Positions 1-11,507 are shown, numbered from the stretch's first letter. The stretch: DNA of 64,000 bases from Tillus elongatus (GCA_964006375.1 OZ023265.1:156528547-156592546); one strand, 5' to 3'. Notes: generated from the sequence alone by a model not told the origin. Numbers and translations: made by a program.

Positions 1-774
1 AGAGATATTACCACTTACTGAAATTCAACTTTCTAAGTGTAGAAAAAATTGAGTTATTCTAATTTTTAGTTTTCTTTCGAAAAAAAATTTTTTCTCCGAA
101 AATTACAAAGATATTTTAATGACATTTCGTGAATATCTTGCCTTAGGAAAGACCTTACTACGTATTAAAATTAAACTCTCTAAGTTTATAGAAAATTGAG
201 TTATTTACATTTGAAGCATTTAATACAAATTCACTACCATAACGCACTTGCTGCGTCCCGAGTTTTATTTATCCTATTGAAATCTGCAATCATAACAAGG
301 TTATGAGTTCTTAACTAAGGTCAAATTTCAACAAAATTACTTTTGCCATTCTCTCATATTTGCTGATGCTGACGACTTTGCAATTAGATATTATCATTTT
401 AGCATGATTATTTCTGAACGATTAAAAGTCACGAATTTCCTCACCTATGGAGCATTTTTTAAAACCTTAGTGATTTCCGCTAAACCAACTTATTTCAAGG
501 ATGCATTTTTTATATATAAGTGGACAACAATATTAGCTTGTACAAAGAAGTAGCACACATGATACTAACTGGGTATATATTAACATAAAACAAATGACCG
601 TAGAAGAGGCTAAATGTCTTTGATATTTTTCTACAAATTGCTCTATGTGACGTAAAACTGTTTCAACATAAATATTTCCTTACCTCTTCTGAAATAATGT
701 CAAAGAAAGTATATATAATGTAGTTTTTTGTATCCATAACATCTAATTTTCTCAATTACTGCCATGTGGTTCTC
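1..774. other. Repeat-poor stretch with one E-family terminus
   Basis: I see no coding potential here. The only recognisable element is an E-family end at about 233-257 (ACCATAACGCACTTGCTGCG), preceded by degenerate B/E-like sequence from the window start. Confidence 0.4.
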
Positions 775-851
775 AGTTCATTACAAATGAATTATACCTG
801 GAATTATGACTCGTTTACTTAGGTCATTAATGTATCTAATTTTGTTCGTTT

Positions 852-1330
<479 letters not shown>

Positions 1331-1559
1331 GAAAAATAAACTACTATAAAGTATAAATAGGCAAGCGGTACACAGGGTAAGTTAGTTATAATAAAGTAGT
1401 AGTTTAAAAAGCTGTGTTTTGTTAGTCAGTAAATCCAGAACCCCGAAGCATGTAATAATATATATTGCTAAATATAGTACTAATAAAAAGTGTATGAATC
1501 TCGCTCCGCCGCCTATGTGTAGTCTCCTGATAGATTACTTTACAAAATAAATACCGGCA

Positions 1560-1815
1560 GAAGCACGTGCGATAGATAATAAAAGAATACAAATATTTCA
1601 GACAAACGAAATATGTTAATTTTGATGTAGTTGAACCTTCCTAAATCGTTAGTGACGGACTACCTGCAGAATAATATAAACAGTGTTGTGGATATAAGAT
1701 ATTTAAAATTATTGATCCTCTGATGACACTAACTTGGTTAGTGAAACCATCGTCAGATTTTTTTTATGGGTTGTGGTGATTTGGGTTCTCCAAGTGTGCT
1801 TACCTACTGTTTATT
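1560..1815 (+). repeat. Half copy of the foldback element of 53792-54483
   Basis: The sequence from about 1600 (CAGACAAACGAAATATG...) through CTCCAAGTGTGC near 1800 matches the right half of the foldback at 53.8-54.5 kb. It contains CTGATGA, a perfect 7-bp stem (CACTAAC-TTG-GTTAGTG), then AAACCATCGTCAG. This is the best preserved copy of the hammerhead-like motif described in the findings. Confidence 0.6.
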
Positions 1816-2813
1816 TTAGCCGTGGGGGTAGTATACTATGCTGTGGTGAACTAGGTTCTCCAAAGATTACTGGCAGTGCACACATTAGCGAATTTTCATT
1901 CAGAAAAATTCGCTATTAGAGAGGTCACGATGAAGAATTTATGAAAAAATTTGTTCAGATGAGCGCGAATTTCCCTAGAACCCAAAACCAAACTTAAGAA
2001 AATCTTGCTTGGGCGAAAACCGAGATCGAGTTCGTTAATCCGGCTTTATGCTCAAGTTTTTCCGGTGGAAAATCGGGAAAAACTTTTTGAAAACGCTATA
2101 TTTTTGTAAGTTTCAGAGTAACTGGACTGAGACTTTACATGTGGCTATGAATAGTGCAAATAAACCTATGTTGTGAATTTTAAGTAATTTTGTGCACAAC
2201 ATTTAGATTGTTTTCCAAATTAAAAATAAAATCCCAAAGACATGCGTTGAGACGACTTAGCGGTTAAAGTCCAATGCCTGATAGACAGAGTAGTTAACTG
2301 CCACGCGTATGTTGATTCATACAACAGGCATAAACCATACATCAACGGTAACCAAACTAAATATATACCAGGCAAAAACATACTAGCCGAACCAACAATG
2401 GTGAAATCTCGGCCGCAATTATGGAAAATTCCAGACGACATGAAATTAAAGATTTGCCAAATGATTGTTATTTTACTGGGGGATTCAATCAATTATTAAA
2501 AGACACTATATTTGTTGCTTTATGAACGGCTTCAAATACAGTTTTAGCGCAGCATAGATATATTATACTGAAGTATAATATAGTAGAAACTTAAACAAAA
2601 TCAAGCCAAGTCTCTATAAAAATGATTCTAAAATAGTTTCTTTTATCTTTAAACTTAAACATAAGACGTCATATAAGACCGAAACAGTCGTGGGATGTGT
2701 TTCAGTGGCAATTCTACTAATTATGTGATTAATTGTTACGTGTACTTTGTATATAATATCCTGGGCATGAATCCGATCTAATGTATCATGTAAACAAAAC
2801 GTTTGTTGACGCA

Positions 2814-2885
2814 TGCCTAGATAGCTGAGAGGCTCGCGCTTGTCTGATAAGCAGAAGGTTACGCGATCGAACCCAGCTCGATGAA
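2814..2885 (+). repeat. tRNA-like sequence, possible SINE head
   Basis: The sequence has an A-box-like segment (TAGCTGAGAGGCTCGCG) and a B-box-like segment (GCGATCGAACCC) at about tRNA spacing. The acceptor and T stems do not close, so this is not a functional tRNA gene. It is more likely the Pol III head of a SINE or a tRNA pseudogene. No tail or target duplication is visible. Confidence 0.4.
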
Positions 2886-3189
2886 TGTATGTTTTTTATG
2901 TTTTATTTTGACATTTGGAGAAACCATAGTGCAATAGTTTTGTTTAAAACGCCTAAATAAGTTTGTCACCTTTGAGTCTGAAATTGTAATTTTGTTATTG
3001 TTGATATTGAAAAAACCGGTTTGATTAGGTTGACTAAAACGAAATCATATGGGCGATTGATAAAAAAAAATAACTGCTAAGTTTATAATTTGGCAGATAC
3101 TTTACTTTTCTAAGTATAAATTAAGTTTCCTTCGAGAAATCTTTTCTATAACTCTAATGAAATTTGTAATACAAGTTCGGTGAAATTGC

Positions 3190-3780
3190 AGATTAGCTCC
3201 CAAACGCTTTTCAAAAATTTTTTTTAGAAACATGCCTAGGACCCCCCTGGCTGCATAATCCACAAGAAAAATTTCTTGTTCTCACCACCCAGGAATTTAC
3301 GGGACCAGGAATAAAGAAGGGTGCTGGGCGGGGTATGTAGCAAAAAGTAAATATGAGCAGAAAATGTGAAGATAATGGCTTGAAAGCTGTCTTTTTCACA
3401 TCTTGAAGCCATACCCCCCTTACACCCTGCCTATCCCGCACAGCATCCCTATTTGCCCCAGGTCCCGTAACTTCCTTGGGGGTATGAACAAGAAATTTTT
3501 CTTGTGGTTTATCCAACGAGGGCGGTTGTATGCACGTGAGAGGGGAAGGAAAATCCTCACGACGAAGCAGACCCCTCCCCGGTCACTTGTCGCCGATGGA
3601 GCTGTTTCGTCGTGGGGATTTTCCTTCCCCTCTCGCGTGCATACAAACGCCCTCGTTGGATAAACCACAAGAAAATTTCTTGTTCATACCCCACAATGAA
3701 GTTACGGGACCTGGGGCCAATAAGGGTGCTGTAAAGAAACTTACACTATCTACAGATATAGCAAAATTTAGTTCTCTAGT
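3190..3780. repeat. F-family foldback repeat
   Basis: It starts with the F-family edge (GCAGATTAGCTCCCAAACGC), has the internal GGCTTGAAAGC...CTTCAAG.CCATACCCCC segment and ends in GGGACCTGGGG. It is related to the unit at 5190-5630, the arrays at 5.6-7.1 and 45.2-46.2 kb and the copy at 61.2-61.6 kb. Short overlapping open frames on both strands come from the inverted symmetry, not from genes. Confidence 0.65.
3440..3732. repeat. Long hairpin, arms about 130 bp
   Basis: Left arm 3440-3570 and right arm 3602-3732 are near-perfect reverse complements separated by about 31 bases. The arms start and end with CAGCATCCC/GGGTGCTG and meet near GACGAAGCAG/CTGTTTCGTC. The inner part (about 3535-3570 and 3602-3640) is more GC-rich than the surroundings. 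Either strand, if transcribed, would fold into one long duplex. Confidence 0.85.
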
Positions 3781-4757
3781 TCCATAGAAAATTGAGTTTT
3801 GGGCATTTTTCTCAAAATGAGTTAAAACGCAAGATTTTTTTGATAATAGAGAGATATCGATGGCAACTCTTTTGAAAGAATTATTTGAATGTGTGCGTAC
3901 TAGGACCTCTAAAATCGATCTTCAAGGTCTGTGTAAGTTTAAATTATTAACTTCACTAATATGCCGTATAATAATAGTGTACAATTCTTATGGAAATTCT
4001 CTACTCTAACGCACTTGCTGCGTCCCGAAATTTTTTATTAAGCTTTACATAGACAGTAGACAGGGTAATAAGACTATTAATCATCTAATAAGTAACTTAA
4101 ATGTTTGTGTTTACTTTTATAATACGGTACATTGACACAAGTTAATAAATTCATAAATAAAAGACATAAGATGGTTGCGGAAAATTCCTGTGTACAATAC
4201 TGGAACAAACCAGCTTATGTCTATTAATACATATATATATATTTTTTAAATATAAACAGCAATTTGTTTATCAGAATCTTCCCATTCTGAATAACTTAAT
4301 ATTATTATGTTTAAAAGTTAACGTTTTTATAAATTACAGCTTTGGCTTCAAATTAAAATGATGGCCGCAAATCCTGTTTTGTTTATGAATAATGTATTTG
4401 TTTTCTATTAAAGATGTTTAAGAACTTATGCTAGTCATTGTTTTTTTCTATGTTTAAACATACGAGATTCGCGACTTATAACATTTACATCTTTTTTAAT
4501 TATGATCTTTTGCGAAATTATTTTATAAGTACAATAAATGTAAAACATAAATTAGAAGGTGATTCCGTACGTAATTTATTATTAAGATGGTTTATACGAA
4601 TTTCATTGTCATCATGTTTATAAACCAAGTTTGCAGTGGCTAACAAAGAGTGATTTAATTACTTCCACATTGTCTTTACGTGTGGAAGTATGACATCAGC
4701 GACAAAAATTTCAATTTTTTTTGTCTCTTAAACGTCGTGGAAAATATTAAAATCTCT
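3781..4757. other. No gene seen; E-family terminus at about 4008-4030
   Basis: AT-rich sequence with one E-family end (CTAACGCACTTGCTGCGTCC). A short open frame at 4438-4623 has no recognisable composition or motif, so I do not call it. Confidence 0.4.
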
Positions 4758-5188
4758 GGACGCAGCAAGTGCGTTATGGTAGCGAATTTTCTTTAAAATA
4801 TTTTTAATAGCAAATGTCTTTCTTTGATGAAAGCAGGCATCAAACTTGGTTGCCTATATAGTAGAAACAATGTACCATATTTCATCGAAATAAATTTATT
4901 GTTTGAAAATATATAAACATTTTTCAAAAGTTAGATGCAGCAAATGTGTTATGGAAGTGAATTTCAATAAAAATGTTTTTAAAAGCAAATGCGAGCAGGC
5001 ATCAATCCGATTACCGGTATAGCCTATGTAGTAGAAACAATGTACTATATTTTATCAAAATTACTTATGGTTTAAAAATATACAAAAGTTTTCCGAAAAT
5101 AAACCTAAATGTTGGTTTTCTAACCAACAAAGCTTACCTTAATAGCAAATTGAGTTATTGAAATTTGAAGGATTTAATGAAAATTCGG
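4758..5188 (+). repeat. Two adjacent E-family (MITE-like) partial copies
   Basis: The first copy opens with GGACGCAGCAAGTGCGTTATGG at 4758. A second, diverged one opens near 4930 (GATGCAGCAAATGTGTTATGG). Both carry the E interior (GCAGGCATCAA, TAGTAGAAACAATGTAC). The right terminal repeats are missing because the second copy runs into F-family sequence. The whole block reappears inverted at 46.25-46.71 kb. Confidence 0.7.
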
Positions 5189-5634
5189 AAACTTTGCAGA
5201 TTAGCTCCCGAACGCTTTTCAACAAATTGTTTTCAGTAACATTAGTAGGACCCCACCTGGATGCGTAGACCACAAGAAAAAATTCTTGTTTACACTCCCC
5301 AAGGAAGTTACGGGACTAGGAGTGAATAGGGCTGCTGTGCGTGGTAGGCAGGGTTTAAGGGGGATATGGCTTCAAGATGTAAAAAAGACAGATTTCAAGC
5401 CCGCTTTATTCGAATTTTCTGCTTATATTTCCTTTTTACTACCTACCCCGCCCAGCACCCCTACTCACTCCTGGTCCCGTAACTTCCTTGGGCAGTGTGA
5501 ACAAGAAATTTGTCTTGGGGTTTGTGGATCGGGGGGGGGGGGTGCTAGGCAGCTTTCTAAAAACAGTTTTTTGAAAAACGTTCGGGAGCTAAACTGCAAA
5601 TTTACCGAAAATTCGCTACCAAAACGCATTTAAT
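5189..5634. repeat. Complete F-family foldback unit
   Basis: The left part (TTTGCAGATTAGCTCCCGAACG ... CCACAAG ... GGAAGTTACGGGACTAGGAG) is the inverse of the right part (CTCCTGGTCCCGTAACTTCC ... GTTCGGGAGCTAAACTGC). The centre is GGGGGATATGGCTTCAAG. A 115-codon open frame crosses it, but it shows only repeat symmetry and no protein family signature. Confidence 0.7.
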
Positions 5635-7140
5635 GCGTCCAGATTTTTGTCTTGCAAACGCATCATATTTCGATAAAAAATGCAAAAATGCATTAACGAA
5701 TTTTTTCCACAAAAATTAGCTAAAAAAAATTATACACCCCTACTCACTCCCCGTCCCGTAACTTCCTTGGGAAGTGTGAACAAGAAATTTGCCTTGGGGT
5801 TTGTGGATCCGGGAGGGTCTTATAGGCAGGTTTCTGAAAACAGTTTTTTGAAAAGAGTTCGGGAGCTAAATTTCAAATTTCCCGAAAATTCGCTACCAAA
5901 ACGCACTTACTGCGTCCAGATTTTTTCTTACAAACGCATCATATTTCGACAAAAAATGCAAAAATGCATTTACGAATTTGTTCTACGAAATTTAGCTAAA
6001 AAACAATTATGCACTTCTACTCACTCCTGGTCCCGTAACTTCCTTGGGGGGTGTGAACAAGAAATTTTTCTTGGGGTTTGTGGATCCAGGGAGGGGCCTA
6101 GGCAGGTTTCTGAAAAAAGTTTTTTGAAAAGCGTTCGGGAGCTAAACTGCAAATTTACCGAAAATTCGCTACCAAAACGCAGTTACTGCGTCCAGATTTG
6201 CTTCTTACAAAAGCATCATATTTCGATAAAAAATTTAAAAATGCATTAACGAATTTCTTCTACGAAAATTAGCTTAAAAAATATACACCCCTACTCACTC
6301 CTGGTCCCGTGACTTCCTTGGGGAGTGTAAACAAGAATTTTTTGGGAGAATAGGGATGCTGTGCGAAGTAGGCAAGGTTTAAGGGGGATATGGCTTCAAG
6401 ATATGAAAAAGAAAACTTTCAAGTCAGTTTTATTCGCATTTTCTGCTCATATTTCCTTTTCACTACCTACCCCGCCCAGCACCCCTATTCACTCCTGGTC
6501 CCGTAATTTCTAGTTTCTGAAAACAGTTTTTTGAAAAGAGTTCGAGAGCTAATCTGCAAGTTTATCGAAAATTCGCTACCAAAACGCACTTACTGCGTCC
6601 AGATTTTTTTCTTATAAACGCATCATATTTCGATAAAAAATGCAAAAATGCATTAACGAATTTGTTCTACGAAAATTAGCTAAAAAAAATTATACACCCC
6701 TACTCACTCCTGGTCCCGTAACTTCCTTGGGGAGTGTAAACAAGAAATTTTTTGGGGGAATAGGGGTGCTGTGCGGGGTAGGCAGGGTTTAAGGGGGATA
6801 TGGCTTCAAGGTGTGAAAAAGACAACTTTCAAGCCAGTTTTATTCGCATTTTCTGCTCATATTTCCTTTTTACTACCTACCCGGCCCAGCACCCCTATTC
6901 ACTCCTGCTCCCGTAACTTCCTTGGGGGGTGTGAACAAGAAATTTTTGTTGGGGTTTGTGGATCTAGGGGGGTCTTAGGCAAGTTTCTGAAAACAGTTTT
7001 TTGAAAAGCGTTCGGGAGCTAATCTGTAAATTTATCGAAAATTCGCTACCAAAACGCACTTACTGCGTCCAGATTTTTTCTTATAAACGCATCATATTTC
7101 GATAAAAAATGGAAAAATGCATTAACGAATTTGTTCTACG
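5635..7140. repeat. Tandem array of F-family half units
   Basis: The junction GCGTCCAGATTTTTT recurs at about 5635, 5912, 6188, 6595 and 7065, giving periods of about 277, 276, 407 and 470 bp. The two long units keep the central foldback piece (GGGGGATATGGCTTCAAG); the short ones have lost it. Each unit includes GCATCATATTTCGATAAAAA and CCCGTAACTTCCTTGGG. The 189-codon open frame at 5680-6249 survives because two units differ by a multiple of three; I do not call it a gene. Confidence 0.8.
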
Positions 7141-7159
7141 AAAATTAGCTAAAAAAATT

Positions 7160-7772
7160 ATAGACCGTTAAACCATAAACTTCACTGAACCTACAAATAA
7201 ATATCCAAAAAGGCATAAACTTAACTAAACTGACTGCCAAAGCATCAAAGAAAGGGTCTATTAAAACTGAATATTTTTTAAATATTTTAGTAAAATGAAG
7301 GGCAATGACGGTTGAATATGAAACTTAAGGGTTTGCAGAACACTCTTGTTGCAACATTTTCTTTTCACAATCGGTACTTGTTTCACGTTCTTTGCCTAAA
7401 CATTGCCAATTTTGAGGTTTAAAATTGCGAGTTTGACGTTTTGAGGAAAACTCCACAATTTGTTTCTTTAACTGCGCATAACTTCCTTGTCTTTAAAGCT
7501 AGGGACCCAAATTTTGGTACAGAGTTCACCCTTTATAATACAAACACGGGTACTGTTTAGTTTTACCGCGCAAATTTAAGTTGTAAGACTGCAGTGTTGT
7601 ATGTCACAAACAAGCTGACATAACTGCAGTGGATTATACGCATGTCCCATCTCTCGAAGAGAGGGTACCTGGTCCGATTTTCCTGCATAACGAACTTATC
7701 CAAGCCACTTGCAAAAGGAAGGTACTCACCAAATTTTATCAAGATCGGTCCATTATTTTTTGAGTTATCGGT

Positions 7773-7777
<5 letters not shown>
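7160..7777 (-). repeat. Inverted C and B blocks
   Basis: In reverse orientation this holds block C (CAATGACGGTTGAA, GTTTGACGTTTTGAGG) then block B (CATTATTTTTTGAGTTATCGG) and ends at a TA tract. It matches 44634-45190 in the other orientation. Confidence 0.7.

Positions 7778-7820
<43 letters not shown>
7776..7820. repeat. (TA)n microsatellite
   Basis: Tract that forms the left flank of the mariner insertion at 7821. Confidence 0.95.
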
Positions 7821-7823
<3 letters not shown>

Positions 7824-8160
7824 TGTGGAACAGCCAAATGGAATAAATTCGATAACGGATAAATGAGGGCGTGTTGGGAAAAACGCTTGGACACGTCGAT
7901 TTGTATTTTTAACTGCGCATCTTTTTCAAGAAAAAAAAATTATATAGGGTGCGTCATGTGACAGTGGCCAATACCAACTTTCTTATTTTAAATACAAGCC
8001 CCTGTATATTATTAATTTTTTGGATTCTTCAGAAAATTCTAGACATAATTCGTGTACAATGTTCTATACCTATCTTCAATTGTTTCGGAAATATTAAGTA
8101 TTTTCAGATTTATTACAAAAATTAACATTAAAAATAGAAAATTATTTTATTTCACAAATT
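7821..8160 (+). repeat. Left terminal inverted repeat of mariner
   Basis: Reverse complement of 9550-9889 with only scattered differences, down to the inner limit at TTTCACAAATT. Confidence 0.9.
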
Positions 8161-8401
8161 AGCTACATTGCATTCAATACTTATTTCCCATTCAGCTCTT
8201 TATAATGAGAAAGTAAACAAAAACCATTCCTGCGTTTCTTTTTACTGATATGAAATGAAACAAAAACAAAAACAGTTTTCTTTCTGTTCGTATAAAACTC
8301 GTAGCCTTAGCAACTTGTTGTCTGCCTGCATGACAGTAGTGATTAGTGTCAGTGCTATTGTCGTTTGAATTTCGTTAACTGTACGTAATAATATCAGAAA
8401 A

Positions 8402-9491
8402 ATGGTTCATTTAACAGAAATGCACAAAATAACCATTCTACAAATGATTGGTTATGGAGATAACACACGGACACAGATGGAAGTGTCTCGCTTATTTCAC
8501 GAAAAATTTCCAAATTTGCCGCCTGTATCCCAAGGAACAATTAGCAAAATAGAAAAGCAGTTTCGCGAGCTTGGTCATGTGAGACAGATAAAAAAAGTAG
8601 CTGCCAATGCAGTAAGTGATGATACGAAATTGGATATTACGCTTGAGTTTCAAGAAAACCCACATACTTCTGGTCGACAAGCAGCCCAACTATTCAACGT
8701 TAGCCACACATGCAATTTTTCGAACATTAAAGGAAAGTAAAATGCATCCCTATAAAATGATACCAACTCAGGAGCTCATGGAGGACGATTTCGATAGGAG
8801 AACGTATTTTTGTGAACAAATGATGGCAATGTTAGATAACAATGTGATCCAATTAGAAGATGTTTTGTTTTCTGATGAGAGCACATTTACACTTCACGGT
8901 CATGTTAATCGTCAAAATTGCCGCTATTGGTCTAATGAGAATCCTCATTGGATGAGAGAGGAACATACGCAATATCCTGAAAAAGTTAATGTTTGGGCAG
9001 GAATTGTTGGAAATCATATCGTAGGTCCCTTTTTCATTGATGGAAACTTGAATGGGGATAAATGTTTAGAACTGCTCCAAAATAATGTCGTGCCAACTTT
9101 GACAAACTTATATCCAGATCCAGCAAACCCACAAGTTCCTGCCAATAAAATATGGTTTCAGCAAGATGGAGCACCGCCCCATTACCAAATCAATGTCCGG
9201 CAGTACCTGAACCAAATTTTTCCAAATCGGTGGATAGGGAGGCGCGGATCGATAGAATGGCCAGCACGATCTCCTGATCTGTCGCTATTAGACTACTTTT
9301 TGTGGGGATATGTCAAAAGTATTGTATACAAAACTAAGCCCCTCAACTTAGATGACTTAAAAAGACGAATCACGCTTGCGATTAGATCAGTGACGCCTGA
9401 GATGTTGAGTAATGTTAGAAGACATTTCTATACCAGATTAGCATGTTGCCAAGATGTTCGTGGCGAGCATTTTGAACATTTACTACATTGA
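8402..9491 (+). pseudogene. DD41D mariner transposase, one frameshift
   Basis: The transposase starts at 8402 (MVHLTEMHKITI), with an N-terminal helix-turn-helix region in about the first 110 residues. Near 8702-8712 the reading frame shifts by one; the rest is read from the overlapping frame (THAIFRTLKESKM...). The catalytic acidic residues are visible: FSDES (Asp at 8874), QQDGAPPH (Asp at 9165) and LLDYFLWGY (Asp at 9291). The last two are separated by 41 residues, which defines the DD41D group. It ends in FEHLLH. Apart from the shift, no stop interrupts it, so it is a recently inactivated copy. Its role is cut-and-paste transposition of the surrounding element. Confidence 0.88.
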
Positions 9492-9549
9492 CATTAATTT
9501 TTTTTTTGTTTTTTTAAATTATTAAGAAATAATCAGTATTTCTTATTAG

Positions 9550-9886
9550 AATTTGTGAAATAAAATAATTTTCTATTTTTAATGTTAATTTTTGTAATAA
9601 ATCTGAAAATACTTAATATTTCCGAAACAGTTGAAGATAGGTATAGGACATTGTACATGAATTATGTCTAGAATTTTCTGAAGAATCCAAAAAATTAATA
9701 ATATACAGGGGCTTGTATTTAAAATAAGAAAGTTGGTATTGGCCACTGTCACATGACGCACCCTAAATAATTTTTTTTTCTTGAAAAAGATGCGCAGTTA
9801 AAAATACAAATCGACGTGTCCAAGCGTTTTTCCCAACACGTCCTCATTTATCCGTTATCGAATTTATTCCATTTGGCTGTTCCACA

Positions 9887-9889
<3 letters not shown>
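9550..9889 (-). repeat. Right terminal inverted repeat of mariner
   Basis: Partner of 7821-8160. It starts 59 bases after the transposase stop and ends CCACACTG before TA. Confidence 0.9.

Positions 9890-9958
<69 letters not shown>
9890..9958. repeat. (TA)n microsatellite
   Basis: Right flank of the mariner insertion, followed by a B-block fragment (GGTTTTCCCGGAAAATTTT) to about 10030. Confidence 0.95.
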
Positions 9959-9961
<3 letters not shown>

Positions 9962-10030
9962 GTTTTCCCGGAAAATTTTTTGTTTTCTTTCTAAAAAAAT
10001 TCATATCTCCGTAAATAACAAAGTAAGGGT

Positions 10031-10446
<416 letters not shown>

Positions 10447-10835
10447 AACACATATTTAGAACATGTGTTTTTTATTTAACGAAATGCTTAAAAATTGTTC
10501 TTTTTACAGGAATAATTAACATATTTTTTATTCAAAGAGTCGACATCTTTCCGTTTTTTTTTATAAACAACATAAAGCAATATTGTTTTTTAAGATGGTG
10601 GCATTTCTTATCTTTATCCAATCCATATAGGGTACTATGTACCTATAGTTGGGTAAATGTTGACAAATTAATAATAAATCAGTGTGAAGGTACAGCAAAT
10701 ACGCTAGAGGCGATAACAGTGTAGAACGTTTTCTTGTATTGATGAAGCTACGATATAGTACTTCCTCATTATTTCAAGCCGTACCAACATATATGATAAC
10801 CCTTTTCTTCCAACTTCTTATCAAGTTTAACTTCT

Positions 10836-10851
10836 ATGAACCAGTTAATCA
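10836..10851 (+). repeat. SINE target-site duplication, left copy
   Basis: ATGAACCAGTTAATCA, repeated exactly at 11212-11227. Confidence 0.92.
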
Positions 10852-11211
10852 GAGCCTCGATGGTTCAGAGGTAAGAACATGTGCCTCTGAACCAAAGGGT
10901 ACTGGGTTCGATCCCAGGCTACTCCTTTCACTTTTTCAGTACAAACTGTACAATTAACATCAACCGAGGTTCTGGCATTGCATTTGAGCAAGTTGAATGT
11001 CTGCACGTTCCGCCCTTCGGAGGGGGCGTAAAGCCGTCGGTCCCGTGTCCACGCGACGTTGGGCACGTTAAAGATCCCTACCCTTCTTACAGAAAGACAG
11101 GGGTTCGGCAAAATTTCTAGGACGGTGAGGTGAAACTGCTCCCTGGCGTCGATGATTGGCCATAGTTGCGGAAATAGGCCGACGTTAAAGAAACAAAACA
11201 CACACACACAC
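10852..11211 (+). mobile_element. Complete tRNA-derived SINE
   Basis: A 360-bp element flanked by perfect 16-bp duplications. The head is tRNA-like: A-box-like TGGTTCAGAGG and a perfect B box, GGTTCGATCCC, inside a T-arm-like hairpin (CTGGGTTCGATCCCAGG). The body (about 10990-11190) is clearly GC-richer than the surroundings and contains GGGGGCGTAAAGCCGTCGG and GGCACGTTAAAGATCCC, and the 3' end is GACGTTAAAGAAACAAAACA plus a (CA)n tail. Retrotransposition would depend on the RT of a LINE; no LINE with a matching tail is evident here. The body resembles the conserved central domains seen in some metazoan SINE superfamilies, but I cannot assign the family. Confidence 0.9.
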
Positions 11212-11227
11212 ATGAACCAGTTAATCA
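11212..11227 (+). repeat. SINE target-site duplication, right copy
   Basis: Exact copy of 10836-10851. Confidence 0.92.
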
Positions 11228-11507
11228 ACAATTATGTTTTTGACTTGCTTGTGGTCCAGTTGGAAGAAGGACTTTATTTACTTGCCAACATACGTTTCTA
11301 AATGTATCTGAAAACATGTTTCCTGCAACTCAGGCATACAACTTGAAGCCATATTTATTTCGTTTTGGTGGCTAATACTGCCTGTTTAAGATGTGATTCA
11401 CACTTTTTATTGACCCTAAAAATAGCATTACTTGTAGCTTTTCACAAAAGAATCAAAATTTTCACAGCACATTAAAGTTTTTTTGGAAGATCAAAAATTC
11501 TACGTTT
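11228..11507. other. No gene seen
   Basis: No motif, frame or repeat block recognised between the SINE and the next composite. Confidence 0.3.

Larger units (their letters stand above)
7821..9889 (+). mobile_element. DD41D mariner-type transposon with 340-bp inverted repeats
   Basis: The element begins CAGTGTGGAACAGCC and ends with its inverse, GGCTGTTCCACACTG, and is bounded on both sides by TA, the usual IS630-Tc1-mariner target. The terminal inverted repeats are 340 bp each (7821-8160 and 9550-9889) and nearly identical, far longer than the roughly 30 bp of classical mariners. It carries one transposase reading frame, broken by a single frameshift. It sits inside a (TA)n tract, so the target duplication cannot be separated from the tract. 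The close match of the arms suggests a fairly recent insertion. Confidence 0.9.

Noticed and set aside
2814..2885. Functional tRNA gene
   Set aside because: A and B boxes are present, but acceptor and T stems do not pair and no cloverleaf closes.
5286..6249. Two frames of 115 and 189 codons with a repeated Leu-Gly-Val-Cys-Gly type segment
   Set aside because: They follow the F-family unit structure; they survive because repeat lengths are near multiples of three, and related copies are broken.
8492..8689. 65-codon minus-strand frame
   Set aside because: Antisense shadow of the mariner transposase N-terminus.
10852..10925. Functional tRNA gene
   Set aside because: The tRNA-like part is the head of a SINE with target duplications; its anticodon arm is not standard.
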